47,270 nt of DNA, taken from Chara braunii. Taxonomy: Eukaryota > Streptophyta > Charophyceae > Charales > Characeae. A program made the position numbers and the translations under genes. Shown here one piece after another: positions 28,217-40,563 of this stretch; within the stretch, counting starts at the first letter, position 1, and every line of letters begins with the position of its first letter. The DNA is taken from the NCBI GenBank assembly GCA_003427395.1, contig BFEA01000429.1, positions 662,048 to 709,317 of the forward strand, written 5' to 3'. The notes beneath the pieces are model-generated. The model was not told the DNA's origin. It searched no databases and saw nothing but the letters and a program-made list of their open reading frames with translations.

Positions 28217-28236
28217 CTAGTGGGACTTGGCCCCCA
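28217..28236 (-). mobile_element. terminal motif of GTCCCACTAG family
   Basis: CTAGTGGGACTTGGCCCCC is the exact inverse of the motif at 16482-16500. It lies 65 bases beyond the U6 pseudogene and has the same orientation as the terminus at 28042. Confidence 0.5.
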
Positions 28237-28468
28237 AAAATCATATTAGGGCCCACTGCCCAAGGCAATATACACAAGGTAATGGGGTTCCAGATTCAAG
28301 GGCAGCGAGGTCTCCAATCCTTCTTCATGAGGTGGAGCCCGTCCCTTGTAGCAGAAGGCCTCTGAAGGCCAAAAATGAAGCAGAAGAAATAAAAAACCAG
28401 AGGAATAAAAAAGCATTTTTGAAACTAAAAAGGTTGGAAAATGGCCAAGTCTAAAAACCCCAAATAAA

Positions 28469-28662
28469 GGGGAAACTACGTGGGAGTCACAAAAATGAGT
28501 TATAATTGCACTTTAAACCAAGATACAGTTTCGAATTGCAGTCCAGGCAATGTATACACCCCAGCTTCTGGCCAGGTACCTGAGGTACGGTGCAATTGCA
28601 AACTGTATCTTACCCCATTGTGCAATTATAACTCTGTTTTGTTACTCTACTGGAGTTACCCC
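28469..28662. mobile_element. foldback element, family F3, copy 2
   Basis: The left arm GGGGAAACTACGTGGGAGTC, ACAAAAATGAGTTATAATTG and CAC is mirrored by the right arm ending GTTACCCC. Compared with 17247-17442, the arms, the AAGATACAGTTTCGAATTGC block and the CCTGGCC/GGCCAGG centre are shared. Confidence 0.85.
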
Positions 28663-28669
28663 AAGTTCC

Positions 28670-31350
28670 CAACAACAAACAACTAAAAAAAATGGGAATG
28701 AGAGCTTTGGTCGGTTGGGCGGTGGGGGATGAGCGGCGCAGGGAGTGCATCTTGCCGCATGGCCAAAACTTCCCGTTCGAAGTAGCAGGATCTTCGCAGG
28801 GTATATGGTGGCGCGAGGGCGCTGAGTGTGGTCGACGGCCACGGGACCTTAACCGGTCCCGGCTATGGACAACCCCGGCCGACTAGCGTCGGTAGTCTTG
28901 GCCAGTTGAGTAGGTGAGTGAGGTCTTGTGGGGGCAACTAGCGGGATGGGTCTGACCGCCTTACCTTTAAACGTTTCAATAGATTTGTGTATCGCGCGAT
29001 AATCGCTCGTATAGGTGTCCACTAGAAAGAGGCTCGACCATGGGTCTAACACTATTGGTTACGGTGTCAGACCTTCAACAGGGAGATGCAAGGATGGAGG
29101 TTCGTGGCGATGACATAGCAGTAATGGAGCGGCGAGGAGGAGCCTAGGGATTCAGGACCCCGCGGGGCTATTCCCCTTGGGTTTGTCGTCAGTGCAGTCA
29201 AGGAGGTATTAGCGGATTTGTTTTCTCGACCATTGTTTTTCCGATGATTAAATTTTTTAAAGTATTTTATTATTTATTATCGTTATTATTTGATTTTATG
29301 CTTTGACTTTTCTAATAGTCGAACGCGACAATCTCCACGAAGTAGTCCCCACGACAGTCGAGGACCTTGACTACGTGCCTTTTTTGACAGGCCCGTCCGA
29401 GTCCCCGTGTGTTCAGGATGTTGACGACATTTCTTTATCTCGTATGTCTTGAAAATAAGGACCGAGGAGTTCAATGTGCATGCAAGCCCGTGGGTGATTA
29501 GCCCCGAGACGGAAGAAATCGGTGTGGCGCGGGCCCTTTGAGGGCGTACCGCCCACCAACCGCGAATCGGCCGCGGGAAACTTAAGTGTGTGCATGCCCG
29601 CTGGGGCGCGAGAGAGAGGTGAGCAATGCCCGGGAAGAGCACTTTGGGGCATTGTGGGGACTCGAAGTCCATTGCAGCTATCACTCACTTGTCACTTGTG
29701 GATCCCTTCTCCCCGTCAGCCTTCAAAGTTCTCATTGAATATTTGCTACCACCATCAAGGTCTGCGTCGGGACCGGCCTCACGTAGGCCCATGCCTTAGG
29801 CTTTGCGGCAGGCCCGCACCCTCCCACTCTTCGAGGAGTCAGCATAGCCATAGGCAGCTAGGCGTAGGCTGTAGTCCTCAGCAAGATTTCATACACCGTG
29901 ACCACTGGCCCGCCGTCTGTGCCAATTAAACACCCATTGTAGCGTTTGGGCTTGTACACAGCTCATGTCAACAGGGGTGGGCACCAGTGGAGGACCACAG
30001 TGACAAAGACGTGCAAATTGTTCGTCAGGCTTGGGTACAGGGGCGGAAAACTAGTCTAACCGCCTAGCAGCAGGTCCCTCAAAAGTTTCCCTTAGATACC
30101 AACCACGTCCGGCAGGCCGCTGCGGGGCGTTATCGAATTGAAGGAAACTGGACGAACGGAGCGGACCGGAGGCTGGACAAAACAATGGAAGGGAAGAAAA
30201 GGAGGAGCGGACCTTGGCGCAAATTCGCACCGGGTACATCCAACAAGAGAAGAAATGGAGATGGCAGAGGCAACAAAAACGAGTGTGGCAAAGAGGAGAG
30301 AGATGATTGGGCACTCGTTTCTTGACGCAAACGGGCGAATAGAGTCTCGTTCCTAGCATTTTCAGGGTAGGTGAGTGTAATGGTAAAATTAGTTTCGAAG
30401 ATTAGTCGGTAAGAAAAGAGCTAAAAAATAAAAAACAATTGCGAGGAGCTATGGGGAAGCGAGAAGAAAAACGGTTATATCTCGCTAATTTTTTGAGTGG
30501 ATCTAAAGGAGGAAGGAGACTACATGGGGGTTTTCTGTCCTTGCGACTTCATATCCGTTTTTAGTTTTAGTGATTGGTTAGTAGGATTGGAGTTAGTAGG
30601 GAGAGAGACCGTGCGAAAAGCGGCGGGAAGTGAGGATGGTAAGAGTAAAAAGTCAATATCTTGACCGATTTTCTACGGAATAGAACAGTAAAGTGGTAGG
30701 AGAGGGTTTTCGAGTAGGGCGATCTGATTGACGATGTTAGATTTGGAATTAGAATGTTAGATTTGGAGTTAGAATGTTAGTTTTCGCATGAGGGAGGAAA
30801 AAAAGTGCGCGAAGGATGCCGAGAAAAGGGAAAAAGCAAGGAGTCAAAAATATTTTTTTGCCCGAATCTTGAAGAAATCGGGCTAAATAAACGGCTATGT
30901 GAAGGTTTTTGAATACTGCGAATTTATAGTGCATTCACATTCAAAGTATAGTGAGCATTTTCATGGCTATGCAAAGCAGGAGCTGAGCTGCATATAGGCG
31001 GGTATGAGGCGAGAACACGAAGGTGTATCTCCACGTGATTTTGCAGTAGATCATTTCCTTCTTGTTATTTTTAATCTTTCGTTTCTCTTCCTTTTTTTTT
31101 TTTTTTTTCTCTCTCTGAATACTTACGAGAAAGCACAGGCTTCAGAGACCTGCCTGTGCATGTACCTCCCCACGTTTTAAGCGGGAGGTTTATTCTCCTT
31201 TTTGTATATATTTGGGGTCGTCAACATTGTGTTGCTCTTCGTAATGCTTGTCCGAGTCCCATGTTTGTCGAGGTGCCTGCTTCCCGTTAAAGTCAGTAAT
31301 CATCTCCTTAGGAGCCTCAGCGAGCAAAAGTCCACCCACTAATCGTAGTG
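28670..31350. other. no gene recognised
   Basis: Frames up to 135 codons (29522-29929 plus, 29286-29684 minus) have no recognisable motif. 'aatgttagatttgga' is repeated at about 30735 and 30760. A T-run occurs at 31091-31110. Confidence 0.4.
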
Positions 31351-31351
31351 A

Positions 31352-31708
31352 TCGTCCTTACAGTGGTCGACTTCGTGGAAATCGTATGTCGATTATGGCT
31401 ACGCTTATCGTATGGGGGGGTGGTATAATGATGATGGAGGTAGTATTGGGGATGTATTTTTCCAAGCTTTAGCGAAAGATTCACCCTGGTTCCTTTCTGA
31501 AGTTGCACTTCCCCCAAACACAAGTATATTCGTTGACAAAATGAGAGAGGGTAGAAAGAGGGGAGTTTTATTTTGGGTACTGGCCTTCCGCGTGGATGCA
31601 GACCGAGAAGACCTGGGTGTGGCTTTGACGGCGACTAGTGTGCTCGGTGCCTACATAAAGTTTTGGATAATTGTGTTGATGGTATCGACTACTGCTAAGT
31701 GGCAGTAA
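31352..31708 (+). CDS. possible exon or gene remnant, unrecognised
   Basis: Open for 118 codons between a TGA and a TAA, with the first good ATG at 31412. It has a Tyr/Gly/Asp-rich start (MGGWYNDDGGSIGDVFF), a basic segment (KMREGRKRG) and a hydrophobic C-terminus (YIKFWIIVLMVS). Residue usage is protein-like and not repeat-driven. I recognise no domain. Confidence 0.3.
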   Translation, partial: SSLQWSTSWKSYVDYGYAYRMGGWYNDDGGSIGDVFFQALAKDSPWFLSEVALPPNTSIFVDKMREGRKRGVLFWVLAFRVDADREDLGVALTATSVLGAYIKFWIIVLMVSTTAKWQ

Positions 31709-32735
31709 GGTCCAGGGTGCAGCTGCCAGCTAGCTCGGTATTGCCCGATCCGTCGACAACAATGGTGAGAGAGTCGTCAGGGAGTCTGCAGGTTTACCCG
31801 TTGGCCGGTGAACTGCTAATCCGCCGAACGAGCTAGTTGCAGGCGATCAGCGAGGAGGGAGTTTCGGGCTGAGTATTTACCTCGTTGATTGATACGCTGC
31901 CCATCCTACCGAATGAGGTAGCGTGAGTCCGACCGTGAGTCGGGTACTTGCTGAGGCTTGGTGAGGACTACATAGTCGGTATCTACTCGCCCGCTGCCCG
32001 CTGTTCGGTCAGTTAGACCACTATGTTACTGCATTACAGAGAGGGAGAGGACTGTATTTTTTATCCACAGTCCGTGTCTTGAGATGTGGCTAGTGTATTT
32101 CGAGCCACAAAGCACAGCGGAGGGATTGAGCAAGTTATAGGGGGATATTTCTGCGATTTAGAACGTCGTCAGGGGGATCAACGTTTGAAGTTTGACTTCT
32201 GTTGACCAAGCTCCCGCGTCACTTTGGCCGTCACTGCGGGGCCCTCAGGCGATTGAAGGAATCAAGGCTCTCTCACGCAAGTCTGAGTGCCCCTCTCATG
32301 CATCTGAGAGACTTAATGTTTCTCCTTCTACCCTTCTGACTCTAAGTCTAGTTTATTGGTTACGAGAGGAAGGCAGCAGGCGGGATTGCAACCCGTAATC
32401 CGCGGCAAGGCCTCTGTGGGAGGCTGCCCCACCGATTGCAGGAGCTCTGCCGGAACATAGGCGAGGTTCTGGAGGCAGGGAATTGTCATGTATATCTCCT
32501 TCTCACTGTATGAACTCACTATACCCCTATTTGACTATCTCCCTTTAGTTTGGTTGTTGTATGCATGTGCTCCCTCACGAGTTTGGTTCCTTTCAGGACC
32601 TAATCAGACTGAGTGGAAGGAATGTGTGTGAGTGGAGCTTAAGTTTCTTCTTTATTCCGACTGAAAGTAGACTAAGGGATGAATTGAGGGAAGGTGGAAA
32701 AAAGAGAGTTTTGCATGCGTTTGACCAGGTCAACC

Positions 32736-33350
32736 AAAGATTGGACACTGTTTCTAAGCAACATGGTCCAGGGTTATGTTTATTTGGCTGTTTTTTATAG
32801 ACCAGGCATTGTTCTAGGCAGAATGATCTAGTTGATGTGTTTATTTCTGAGGGTTTGTCGGGTTGAAAGGTTTAATCTCTTATTTCATTTTAGGAGAGAA
32901 TTTTGGTGGAAGGTTAAGCATTGTTTTTAAGCAGAGTGGTTTAGCCTGAAGCCACGCACAAAAGCGTGAACTAAGTATAATTGAAAGTACTTTAATTATA
33001 TTTGCATGTAAACAGGCAGCTGGACATTATTTCTAAGTAGAATGGTTCAGCGTTAAAATATATCGCTATGGAGAGAGGGAAACTACAAAGTATAACTGAG
33101 AGTAATTTGGACAAGTTGAGCATTATTTCTAAGCAGAATGGATGAGTCTCCTGCCCATATTTTCCTTTCTTTGAAGAATGAGTCAAAAAATATTAAACGT
33201 TGGATATTAAACAGTTCAGTGCGACTAAACATTGTTTCTTAGCACAATGGTCTAGTCATACCCCGAAAGAAGAGAAAAGTAGTTGTGCAACTTGTTCGTG
33301 TATATCCTAAGGCATGTTAAACATTGTTTCTAAGCATAATGGTCTAGCAT
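32736..33350. repeat. degenerate repeat built on an AACATTGTTTCTAAGCANAATGG core
   Basis: Seven copies of the core lie near 32746, 32805, 32918, 33023, 33120, 33228 and 33318, mostly 90-115 bp apart. The core ends GGTCTAG or a close variant. The intervening DNA is AT-rich and less conserved. Confidence 0.75.
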
Positions 33351-33639
33351 CATGCCATATGAAAGTTGGGTATAAAATGATAAATCATTTGAGGGTTTAA
33401 TGAACTATCTTATATAAATTGATTTTGGAATAGGTGAGAGTACTTACCATTGTGGTGAAACCTTGTGTTTGGCTGAGTGAAATCACTACTGAGTCTGAAC
33501 TTTCATTTTGACAAGTAGTTACTTAAGTTGCTCGTCATGCGCAAGAGCTATAAGAGTTAGTTCAATTTCTGCATTTTCTAAGCTAACTTCTTACTTAGGT
33601 CAATTCTCACATTTTATTGGATCATTTATTATACTTCGC

Positions 33640-34200
33640 TTGTATAAATTTTGGTAAGGTACTTTCTTTACGGGAAGCGCTACCAAAATTTCTACAAAAC
33701 CAAGGAGTTAGTTAAACTTGACTCTAAAAAAATCAATTTTTTGTCTAAACTTATGTTTGACTTAGTAAGAATCTAAAAAAAAAAAAAATTAGCAGAAGTG
33801 TTGCCCAAATGTTTAATACTTCATAAAGTTCGACAAAATTTAACTTTGAAAACTCATAATTATTTTCAGATTCTGTATTTAGCTTTGCATAAATTTAAAA
33901 AAACTACTTTTCCTACGGGAAGTGCTCCTGAAATTTCAACAAATCTAAAAAGTTAATTAAGTGTTGATTTCACAGAACTCGAGTCTTATGTATGAGTTTT
34001 TATCTTTCTTAGTATAAATCTTGGAAGTCTATTTCTCTAAAGGAGATGCTGCCAAAATTTTTACTAATTTAGAGAGTTAAATAAATTTTGGTTTTCAACA
34101 GTTAGAAATTATTTCAATTTTTATATTGGAAGCTAGTATAAATTATGAAAAAACGTTTTTCCTACAGGACGCGCTGCCGAAATTTTTTTAGTTTAAAGGA
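33640..34200. repeat. recurring hairpin unit, 4 copies
   Basis: Four units (about 33646-33692, 33890-33945, 34015-34062, 34136-34190) share a left part like 'tataaattttggta', a CCTACGGGAAGCGCT or CTAAAGGAGATGCT centre, and a right part GCTACCAAAATTT or GCTGCCAAAATTT. The outer parts pair (TTTTGGTA/TACCAAAA). Related hairpins lie at 40510-40563 and 40720-40760. Confidence 0.7.
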
Positions 34201-34209
34201 GTTATATTA

Positions 34210-35570
34210 TATTTTGACACGTGAGGATTCTGATAATTCACCCTGCATAGGGCCTGCATAGGGGAGATTATGCCATAAGTTTACCTTTCTTTGGGCACTA
34301 GTTGGAAGTAGACTTAGACTTAGTTATTGAAAGAGACTTGAGTGAGAACGTGTCATAGGGATTTATTCTTTATACACTTATAAGCTTAGTCAGATAATTG
34401 GCATATCTTGTGTTACAGCTCCCCTTGATCGTTTCGATTTTGGATTGGGACTAAGATTCGGCTTGACCCCACGAGGATCATCTTTTGTTATCACTGATAA
34501 CAGGTCGGTTGTCGATTCGTCAGTTTACGACCCAACTCCAATTCACTCTTGTCACTCAACCTTAAGGCTTTAGCCCTGCTAGTGAGTATTTTATTTTGAG
34601 GATTTGCACAAAAAGTGAGGTTTGTATAGCTAAAGCGAGGGGTGTGAGTGTGAGAATGGTTGAAGTTGACCCCATGTAGTGCATGGATCTTTGGTTGAAT
34701 CTTTGATGTGATTGCACGTATGTTTGTGGTTCAGACTCTAGATGTGACTGTCTGCAATTACATACATATATGGTTCAAGGGAGTCCCACTTTTATTCTGA
34801 GAAGTGATCGTTTTATATTATTAATACCTTATATATAAATATATAGGTGCCTTGAGTATTTCACGCAGCCTACTGCGACCGTGCGTGAGGGTTAAACAAA
34901 TTATGTTTTGAGAAAAAAAAAAGATCCCCTTTTAACCTTCTGCTTTTCAGAATTTTCATAGTTGGACGTTGTAGTCTGTGACATTCATCAAAGTCAAACC
35001 CCTTAATTTCTCTCCAGTCCCTAGATGATGGAGTTGGTCTCCAGGGCAATAAGAGATCACTGTCATCACATGTATTAACATGTGTACCACCCACTCTCCG
35101 CAGGGTGCAAAAGAGGGTGTGGTGATCAACCTCCTTGGCGGTTGTCTAGCATCGAGAGATTAACCCCTCACGGCGCGGGTCATTCGACACCTGAGTGTCG
35201 GACGCGACCCTCAAAATTATCGAAGACCATGTAATTATGGGTACGACATAGTAAGTTATCATTGACACTGTTTGTGAATAATTGCATTGTTAGTTGATAT
35301 GAGAAGGCTCTGCTTTCGCGCGGTTTTATATTAAGTCTTGCGCGTGTCGCCTAACCGATTTCAAGATTTAAAGGTTACGGGTCGAATACTAAAGGGACCA
35401 AGAGTGTTTGTATTGTTTTGAGTGTGTGTGTGTTTAATTTTATGTTTAAAGTGGTGTAATGCGTGGTGAGTGGGATGTGTCTTGGTCGACCAACGACGAG
35501 TCGAGCTTGGGACTTCAACCCCCCAATGCGTTAATTCGTGTGTGGGTCTGGTAAAGGCGTAAGACCTCGC
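34210..35570. other. no gene recognised
   Basis: AT-rich DNA with one 74-codon minus frame (34870-35094) that has no recognisable motif. TA-rich runs lie at 34830-34850. Confidence 0.4.
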
Positions 35571-35574
35571 ATAC

Positions 35575-35910
35575 CCCCTATGCTACAGCATACGAGAAAT
35601 GCCATTGATTGACCCACCTCTACGATTGCAACTGATAAACTTTCGTACTGTGGACTTGTAGCTCGTCGGGGATATGCCAACCGCAGGGAGGTGACAACTC
35701 CCGCAATTGGATGTAAAGTTGTACCTCACGTAGGCCCTATCCTGTCGTAGGGGCTCGTGAGAGGTATGGGTGGCGCACTCGGTCGAAGCAGCTGTGTAAG
35801 GTCCATTTAAGTATTCAAGATGACAACCAACTCCTGCGTGGTGCGGCTTGGGGGGTCTCACCCTGCGCGGGACCGATGCACTCCACGCCGAGCAACGTTT
35901 AGTGAAGTCC
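35575..35910 (+). repeat. long repeat A, copy 1
   Basis: It is homologous to about 43175-43545. Shared in order: CTACAGC followed by CGAG, GACCCACCTC or GACTCGCCTC, TTTCGTAC or TTTTCGCAC, CGGGGATAT or GGGGATACA, GGTGACA, CCTATCCTGTCGTAGGGG or CCTATCCTTTCGTAGGGG, GGCGCACTCGGTCGAAGC or GGCGCACCCGGCCAAAGC, and CAACTCCTGC or CAAACTCCTGC. Confidence 0.75.
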
Positions 35911-36271
35911 GATATTATCCGATATTTACAAATACCGGGCACATACCCTTGTCAGGGTTTTTGCCTCGACAGCGTTTCCAAGCCTCATTGAACGACGTCC
36001 CTATCGTTCATATAATACAACAATACTAATTTATCTCATACAGTTTCTGAATCATACTACTAAATGTTATCATTTATATAACCCTCTTCAAGTTCTTTTA
36101 GAAATATTCATACAGTAACATCGACTACAACACATAACGAGTCAATTATCATTTAAGGTGACACCGGGTTCACAGGATTGAATCTCCAAAAACTATTAAA
36201 TTTTCCTGGATGCATACATCTAAGCATCACTGTTTTGCAACAAGCCATACATCCCAGGTAAATTCTTATTT

Positions 36272-37965
36272 TTCCTAACCCAGGTTTCTCCGTTTTTTCT
36301 TTGCCGGATGCATGAAGAGGACATTCCCCATGAATCTTTCAATTGCGAAACAAAGTGAAAAATATGATTCTAGGGGGACCCTAAGTGCAATGATTACCTG
36401 CTAATTCATTCTCACACGTTGTGTCTAACTTTTTTTTTTTTTCGTTGTTGTAGAAGCTGGCTTATAGAAATAGGAGAGTAAACTTCGGCACTCGCCTACA
36501 TGGTAGAGACCCTATAATCCTATAGGACTCCCTCCCAACCTAGTTGTTTGCAATTCGTAGTTCCTACCGGCGCACTCCTACTCCCGCTATCCTACCCCTT
36601 TGTCTACTAGTCAGGATTGCCACCCTTCAGTCCGGACGTGACATGACCGAACAGTAGCGGCAGGTACTAGGACTAAGTTGAGCCCTACAAACCCCACGTA
36701 GCCCCGATCGAAGCATATTCGAGCGAGCCTCGCCACCCGGGTACTTCCCGCTCTACTTAAAAACATTTCACTACATGTCCCATTGGTGGACCTATTTTGC
36801 GTTCCTACTGTTATGTACACAATTGTTGTTACTGTTGTTTGTTGTAAGGTTGTTCGTTCTGTACACTGTTGTTATTAATACTTGTTTGTTGATAGTGAAC
36901 CAAATATAGGAGGCAGACAACCCAATCAATCCTATAAAAAAAACAACAACACAAAAGTCATACTAGCACTGGCCATACACTGTACTAAGTCTAACTCTAA
37001 TCAATCGTTCCTCTTTTTATGGGTGGTCCGTAGGGTCCTAGTTTCAGACATACATCGACATAGATTATACTACGTATCTCTCTCATTAACCGTTCCTGTT
37101 CCACGGGCAAGCTATCCTAAGGGGAACCCCTCATCCTAACCCCTCCCATGCCAAGTGGCTGACGCCCCTAGATCTCAAGCTAGCAACGGGTCCCTTATCT
37201 AGTCCCTAGTCTTAACCCAATAAACGTGCCCACACTGACCACATACTGTACTAAGTCTTACTTTCGGCAACTGTCCCTAGTTCTATGGGCGGTGTATAAG
37301 TCTCTCGGCCCTGCATCCCACTGTATGAGTGAATTTGAACACACGACCTCATTCATGCAATCTATTGTCGAACATACTGAGCTATTGTGGAAATTGAATG
37401 ATTTGTGCGCAATAGCATACCGGAAGGCAACTAATCAATCATCCCCAAGTATGCAAGCACTCAAACAACCACTAGAACCAAGTTGTATCTAACACTTGCT
37501 TAGTCATCTACAGTTTGAAAAAAACTTTGCCCTTCCCATTCTGCACAAGAATCATATCATGCCCCTTCATCACCATCCATTTTGCAATTTTCTCCGACCT
37601 AGCTACGTAAGACGTAACATTAGGACCTTCTTCGCAGGTTCTACCTCTTTTCTGGAATNGGTTGGCAGTCAGATCAAGGTGTCATGCATCCTTATAGATA
37701 TGAATAAGTTGTTCATGTAGGGCGACACTAAGGGAAGTAGCCGGCTCATAAAAAACAACAATTATGGNGCGGGCTTTTACCCAGTTTANTGTAGCGGTAT
37801 CTATTTCGTCGCTCAGAGTCAAAACATCGACTCCATCAACAATCTCCGTCTCTCCGAAGTTTATGTTTGACTATGGANGAGTCCGTCATTAAAGCATAAA
37901 TCCAGCAGTATTCGCAGCCAAAGGCTGCGTCTTACCCCGTTGCACTTTATCGTGTAGCNGTGTCG
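36272..37965 (+). repeat. long repeat B, copy 1 (about 1.7 kb)
   Basis: It matches 44848-46555 over its whole length at high identity by eye. It starts at TTCCTAACCCAGGTTTCTCC and ends at GCACTTTATCGTGTAGC. There is no long ORF. The ends are not TG...CA and no primer-binding site was recognised, so it is not a convincing LTR. Internally, 36968-37060 and 37226-37315 are diverged duplicates (ACTGTACTAAGTCT and TATGGGTGGT/TATGGGCGGT). Confidence 0.9.
37325..37385 (-). repeat. tRNA-like sequence inside repeat B, copy 1
   Basis: The minus strand reads AGCTCAGTATGTTCGACAAT, then GATTGCATG and GTGTGTTCAAATTCACTC. These are A-box-like and B-box-like segments at tRNA spacing. The same lies in copy 2 at 45912-45972. 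The acceptor stem is not evident. Confidence 0.4.
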
Positions 37966-38262
37966 GGACAAAAANGCTGATAAGGGTATCTGCCCTGTAT
38001 TTTCAATGTCGGACGATGTCCGAATTCTGAAGTAAGTTTTGTTTTGAAAAGATTTTGTCTGATGAAATAGAAATAGTGCTGGACTATTCCAACTTGTCTG
38101 CGATTTGAATGAAAATGAAAATTTTATGCAGTCGTCTACCTGCTGACAGACATAACGNCAAGGGTAGACGGTGTAACCAGAGACCTTGTNGAGGCAGAAA
38201 GCCTTACAAGGATATCTGCCAGGGATTTTCAATGTCGGACAATTGTCTGAGCGATAATATAT
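37966..38262 (+). repeat. repeat D: two direct copies
   Basis: GGTATCTGCCCTGTATTTTC then AATGTCGGAC (37985-38014) recurs as GATATCTGCCAGGGATTTTC then AATGTCGGAC (38210-38242). An inverted relative lies at 35907-35972 (minus). The element starts exactly where copy 1 of repeat B ends. Confidence 0.65.
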
Positions 38263-38780
38263 TTTAGTTTGAATGACCTGACTTCATGAGGTTGGTGTAT
38301 CTGCCAAAGTTTATTCAGACCAACCCTTTAACTGAGAAACTTAAATTGTTTAGGACCTGACGTCATNGACGTCTGATCGAAACAGCGGGAGTCGGCAGTA
38401 CGACCTATCAGCAGTGGTTTCCGATAAGGNCGCAAGGGCANACGGTCGTGGAAAGGTTAAGGCTATACTATTATACCTAAAAGACTGACGCGCGACTGCT
38501 AAATCGCGCAATTCAGGGCCTTTGTGGGCCGAGAAGGTGGCCGCGCCGGAGGTTGGAACACGGCGCAAAGGAGGTATTAGCTGCGGAATAGATTCCACGT
38601 TAGGGATCGTAATGGCNGCCGATAAGGGTCAGCGATCTGCCCTACTTGAAGTTGGAGGCCGCCACGGTCGACGCTGGNGGCCAGCCAAGAAGCCAAGTAA
38701 GGAGGACTGGATCTATAGGATGCGAGACAGGGCCTACGTGGTGCTGCACCACTTCATATAAAAGTGATGCGGATTTAGCT
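38263..38780. other. no gene recognised
   Basis: A 79-codon frame at 38522-38761 contains ambiguous bases and no known motif. Scattered N calls. Confidence 0.35.
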
Positions 38781-38787
38781 CCTGTAG

Positions 38788-38876
38788 TAGGAGCTAGCCC
38801 AGTAGGTACCGCATAGAACTGTCACCCGGTTGATACCAGGATCGAACCCGACTGTACTCCACTGGGCTAGTTCCTT
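38788..38876. repeat. compact foldback with tRNA-like centre
   Basis: GGAGCTAGCCCAGTAGGTAC (38790) pairs with GTACTCCACTGGGCTAGTTC (38855-38874). Inside, CGGTTGATACCAGGATCGAA followed by CCCG forms a second inverted repeat, and on the minus strand it reads as a B-box-like GGGTTCGATCCTGG. Confidence 0.7.
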
Positions 38877-38960
38877 TTTGGAGNTGCCCAGGCTGTAGGG
38901 CGCGGTCGATTTCGACTGCGTGATCTTCAAGACCTCGCGGTTGAAATCAGTCGCGCGCTC

Positions 38961-39011
38961 AGATTAGCATGACCCCTGCGCAAGGATGACACNCACAAAT
39001 TGAGAAATAGT
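38961..39011 (+). pseudogene. U6 snRNA fragment
   Basis: AGATTAGCATGACCCCTGCG, CAAGGATGACAC and ACAAATTGAGAAATAGT correspond to the middle and 3' part of U6. The 5' 40 or so bases and the terminal T run are absent. It is a truncated pseudogene, independent of the copy at 28057. Confidence 0.8.
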
Positions 39012-40505
39012 TGCGTATCGGAGGGGAAAGGGGAAGGCGCCAGCAAGGCAGGGTGCTGACTGATTGTGGCCGTTGGCTTATGCCAACGGCATCCCTTAAA
39101 AAAAAAAGGAAAAAAAAAAACGAGTTGTGCCAGATGGCGCTTTGAAAAGACACGAGGGACTTAATGTCCGAGGAAACGCATCAGGCGCCCGTTGAAAACG
39201 GGTTGCCATTTGTTTCAGGTAAGTTGAATCTTTCTTTTAGATTTTTTTTTTTTTTTTTTTTTTTGTCTTTTTCGTCTTCTTCCTCCCAGTTCGCAGCCGT
39301 TGGGACACGGCCAGCAAGGGAAAACAGGAAGGGATGAAACGAACTAAAACTGTAAAAAAAAATAAAAAATAAAAATAAAAAGGAAAAAAGCAAAACGAAC
39401 GAGACAGCAACCTCGTGAGAGCAAAAGGAAGAAGAACAACCTTTTCAGGTTGTGTGGGAGTATGCTCAACTCCCCACTAAGAAGATNCACGAATCATGGT
39501 CGNGANATCTAAAATCTCTCGGCTCACCATTCACGTGTAAAGATGGAGGATTGGAGAGGTTGAGAGAGGGGGAAGGTGGGGGTTGGGAGGAGGAGGTCCT
39601 GCTTCTCCCAACCTNACAACTACCCTCCCCGGTTTCAAGGGAGGGCGGAGAAAAGTAAGNAGGAGGCTGTTGCATGCAACTGCATGAACNTGGCCGCAAG
39701 AATGGTCAGGNACGTGCAGTTAGATTAGTTTTATTTTTTATTTTATTTTTAAGTTTGCTTTCTTTATTCATGTAAGGACACTTGTCCTCACGTGGTGCTA
39801 CCACTGACAGAAGTTGCCAGAGGTAACTGTAAGGCTCCCGTTTTTAGAGGAAGCTTGAAAATTGAAGGGTCATAGAGGAAAAGATTAAGTACAGTCTTTT
39901 CCCCGATGTATCTGCCTTGGAAAAAAGGTTCAGATACATCAAACTGAAAGGGGTTGTATCTCTTTAACCCCTTATCAGAAAAATAAAAGAAAAACACTTT
40001 TGAAAGTGACAAAAGTCACGCCACCTCGTNAAATTCCGAGATAGTTGGGCAAAAGAAAAAAAAAAGGAAAAGAGGGCAAATAAAGGAACTTCCCTCACTA
40101 AGGCTGTGGCTGAGGTGCGGCCAGAGTTATCCTTGGATCTTGGCAAGATCAAGAGCTCATTGTGAGCCCGCGATTTTGCCTGGGGGCTGGAGTGACGTCC
40201 AACGCTCCTCAACCAATACAAAACAGGCAGCTATCCCCCAACTGCCACACAAATCACTCGTGNTGCTAGTGTGTGACGAGCACACTTNAGCGTTGCTGGT
40301 TGTTGGAGGTGCNGCCTGAGGCAACGTGGGAGGAGGNTGGAGTTCTGCAGAGGAGCGCGAGGAGAGGAGTTGGGCAGTCATAGCCAAGGCAGGGAACACT
40401 CTGCTCCCCTCCCCTCTGGCTGATGCTGGTTCCACATGACTGACCCAGGGGCGCTGCAGGACTACGGCGGTGCGGCACAGCGGAATTTGGGCCTCGGGCC
40501 NAAAT
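39012..40505. other. no gene recognised
   Basis: T-runs (39241-39264), A/T-rich stretches (39354-39385, 39730-39760) and scattered N. A strong splice-donor-like CAGGTAAGT occurs at 39218 without a supported exon. Confidence 0.4.
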
Positions 40506-40509
40506 TTTA

Positions 40510-40563
40510 CTAATTTTGGCCAGCCATTTTTCCCACCTTAGTGGGGAGATGCTGCCAAAATTT
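40510..40563. repeat. hairpin related to 33.6-34.2 kb units
   Basis: AATTTTGGCCAGC (40514) pairs with GCTGCCAAAATT (40550-40561), with an inner CCCACCTTAGTGGGG hairpin. A weaker copy is at 40720-40760 (CCCACTTCTGTGGAAAAGTG, TTGCCGAATTT). Confidence 0.65.
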
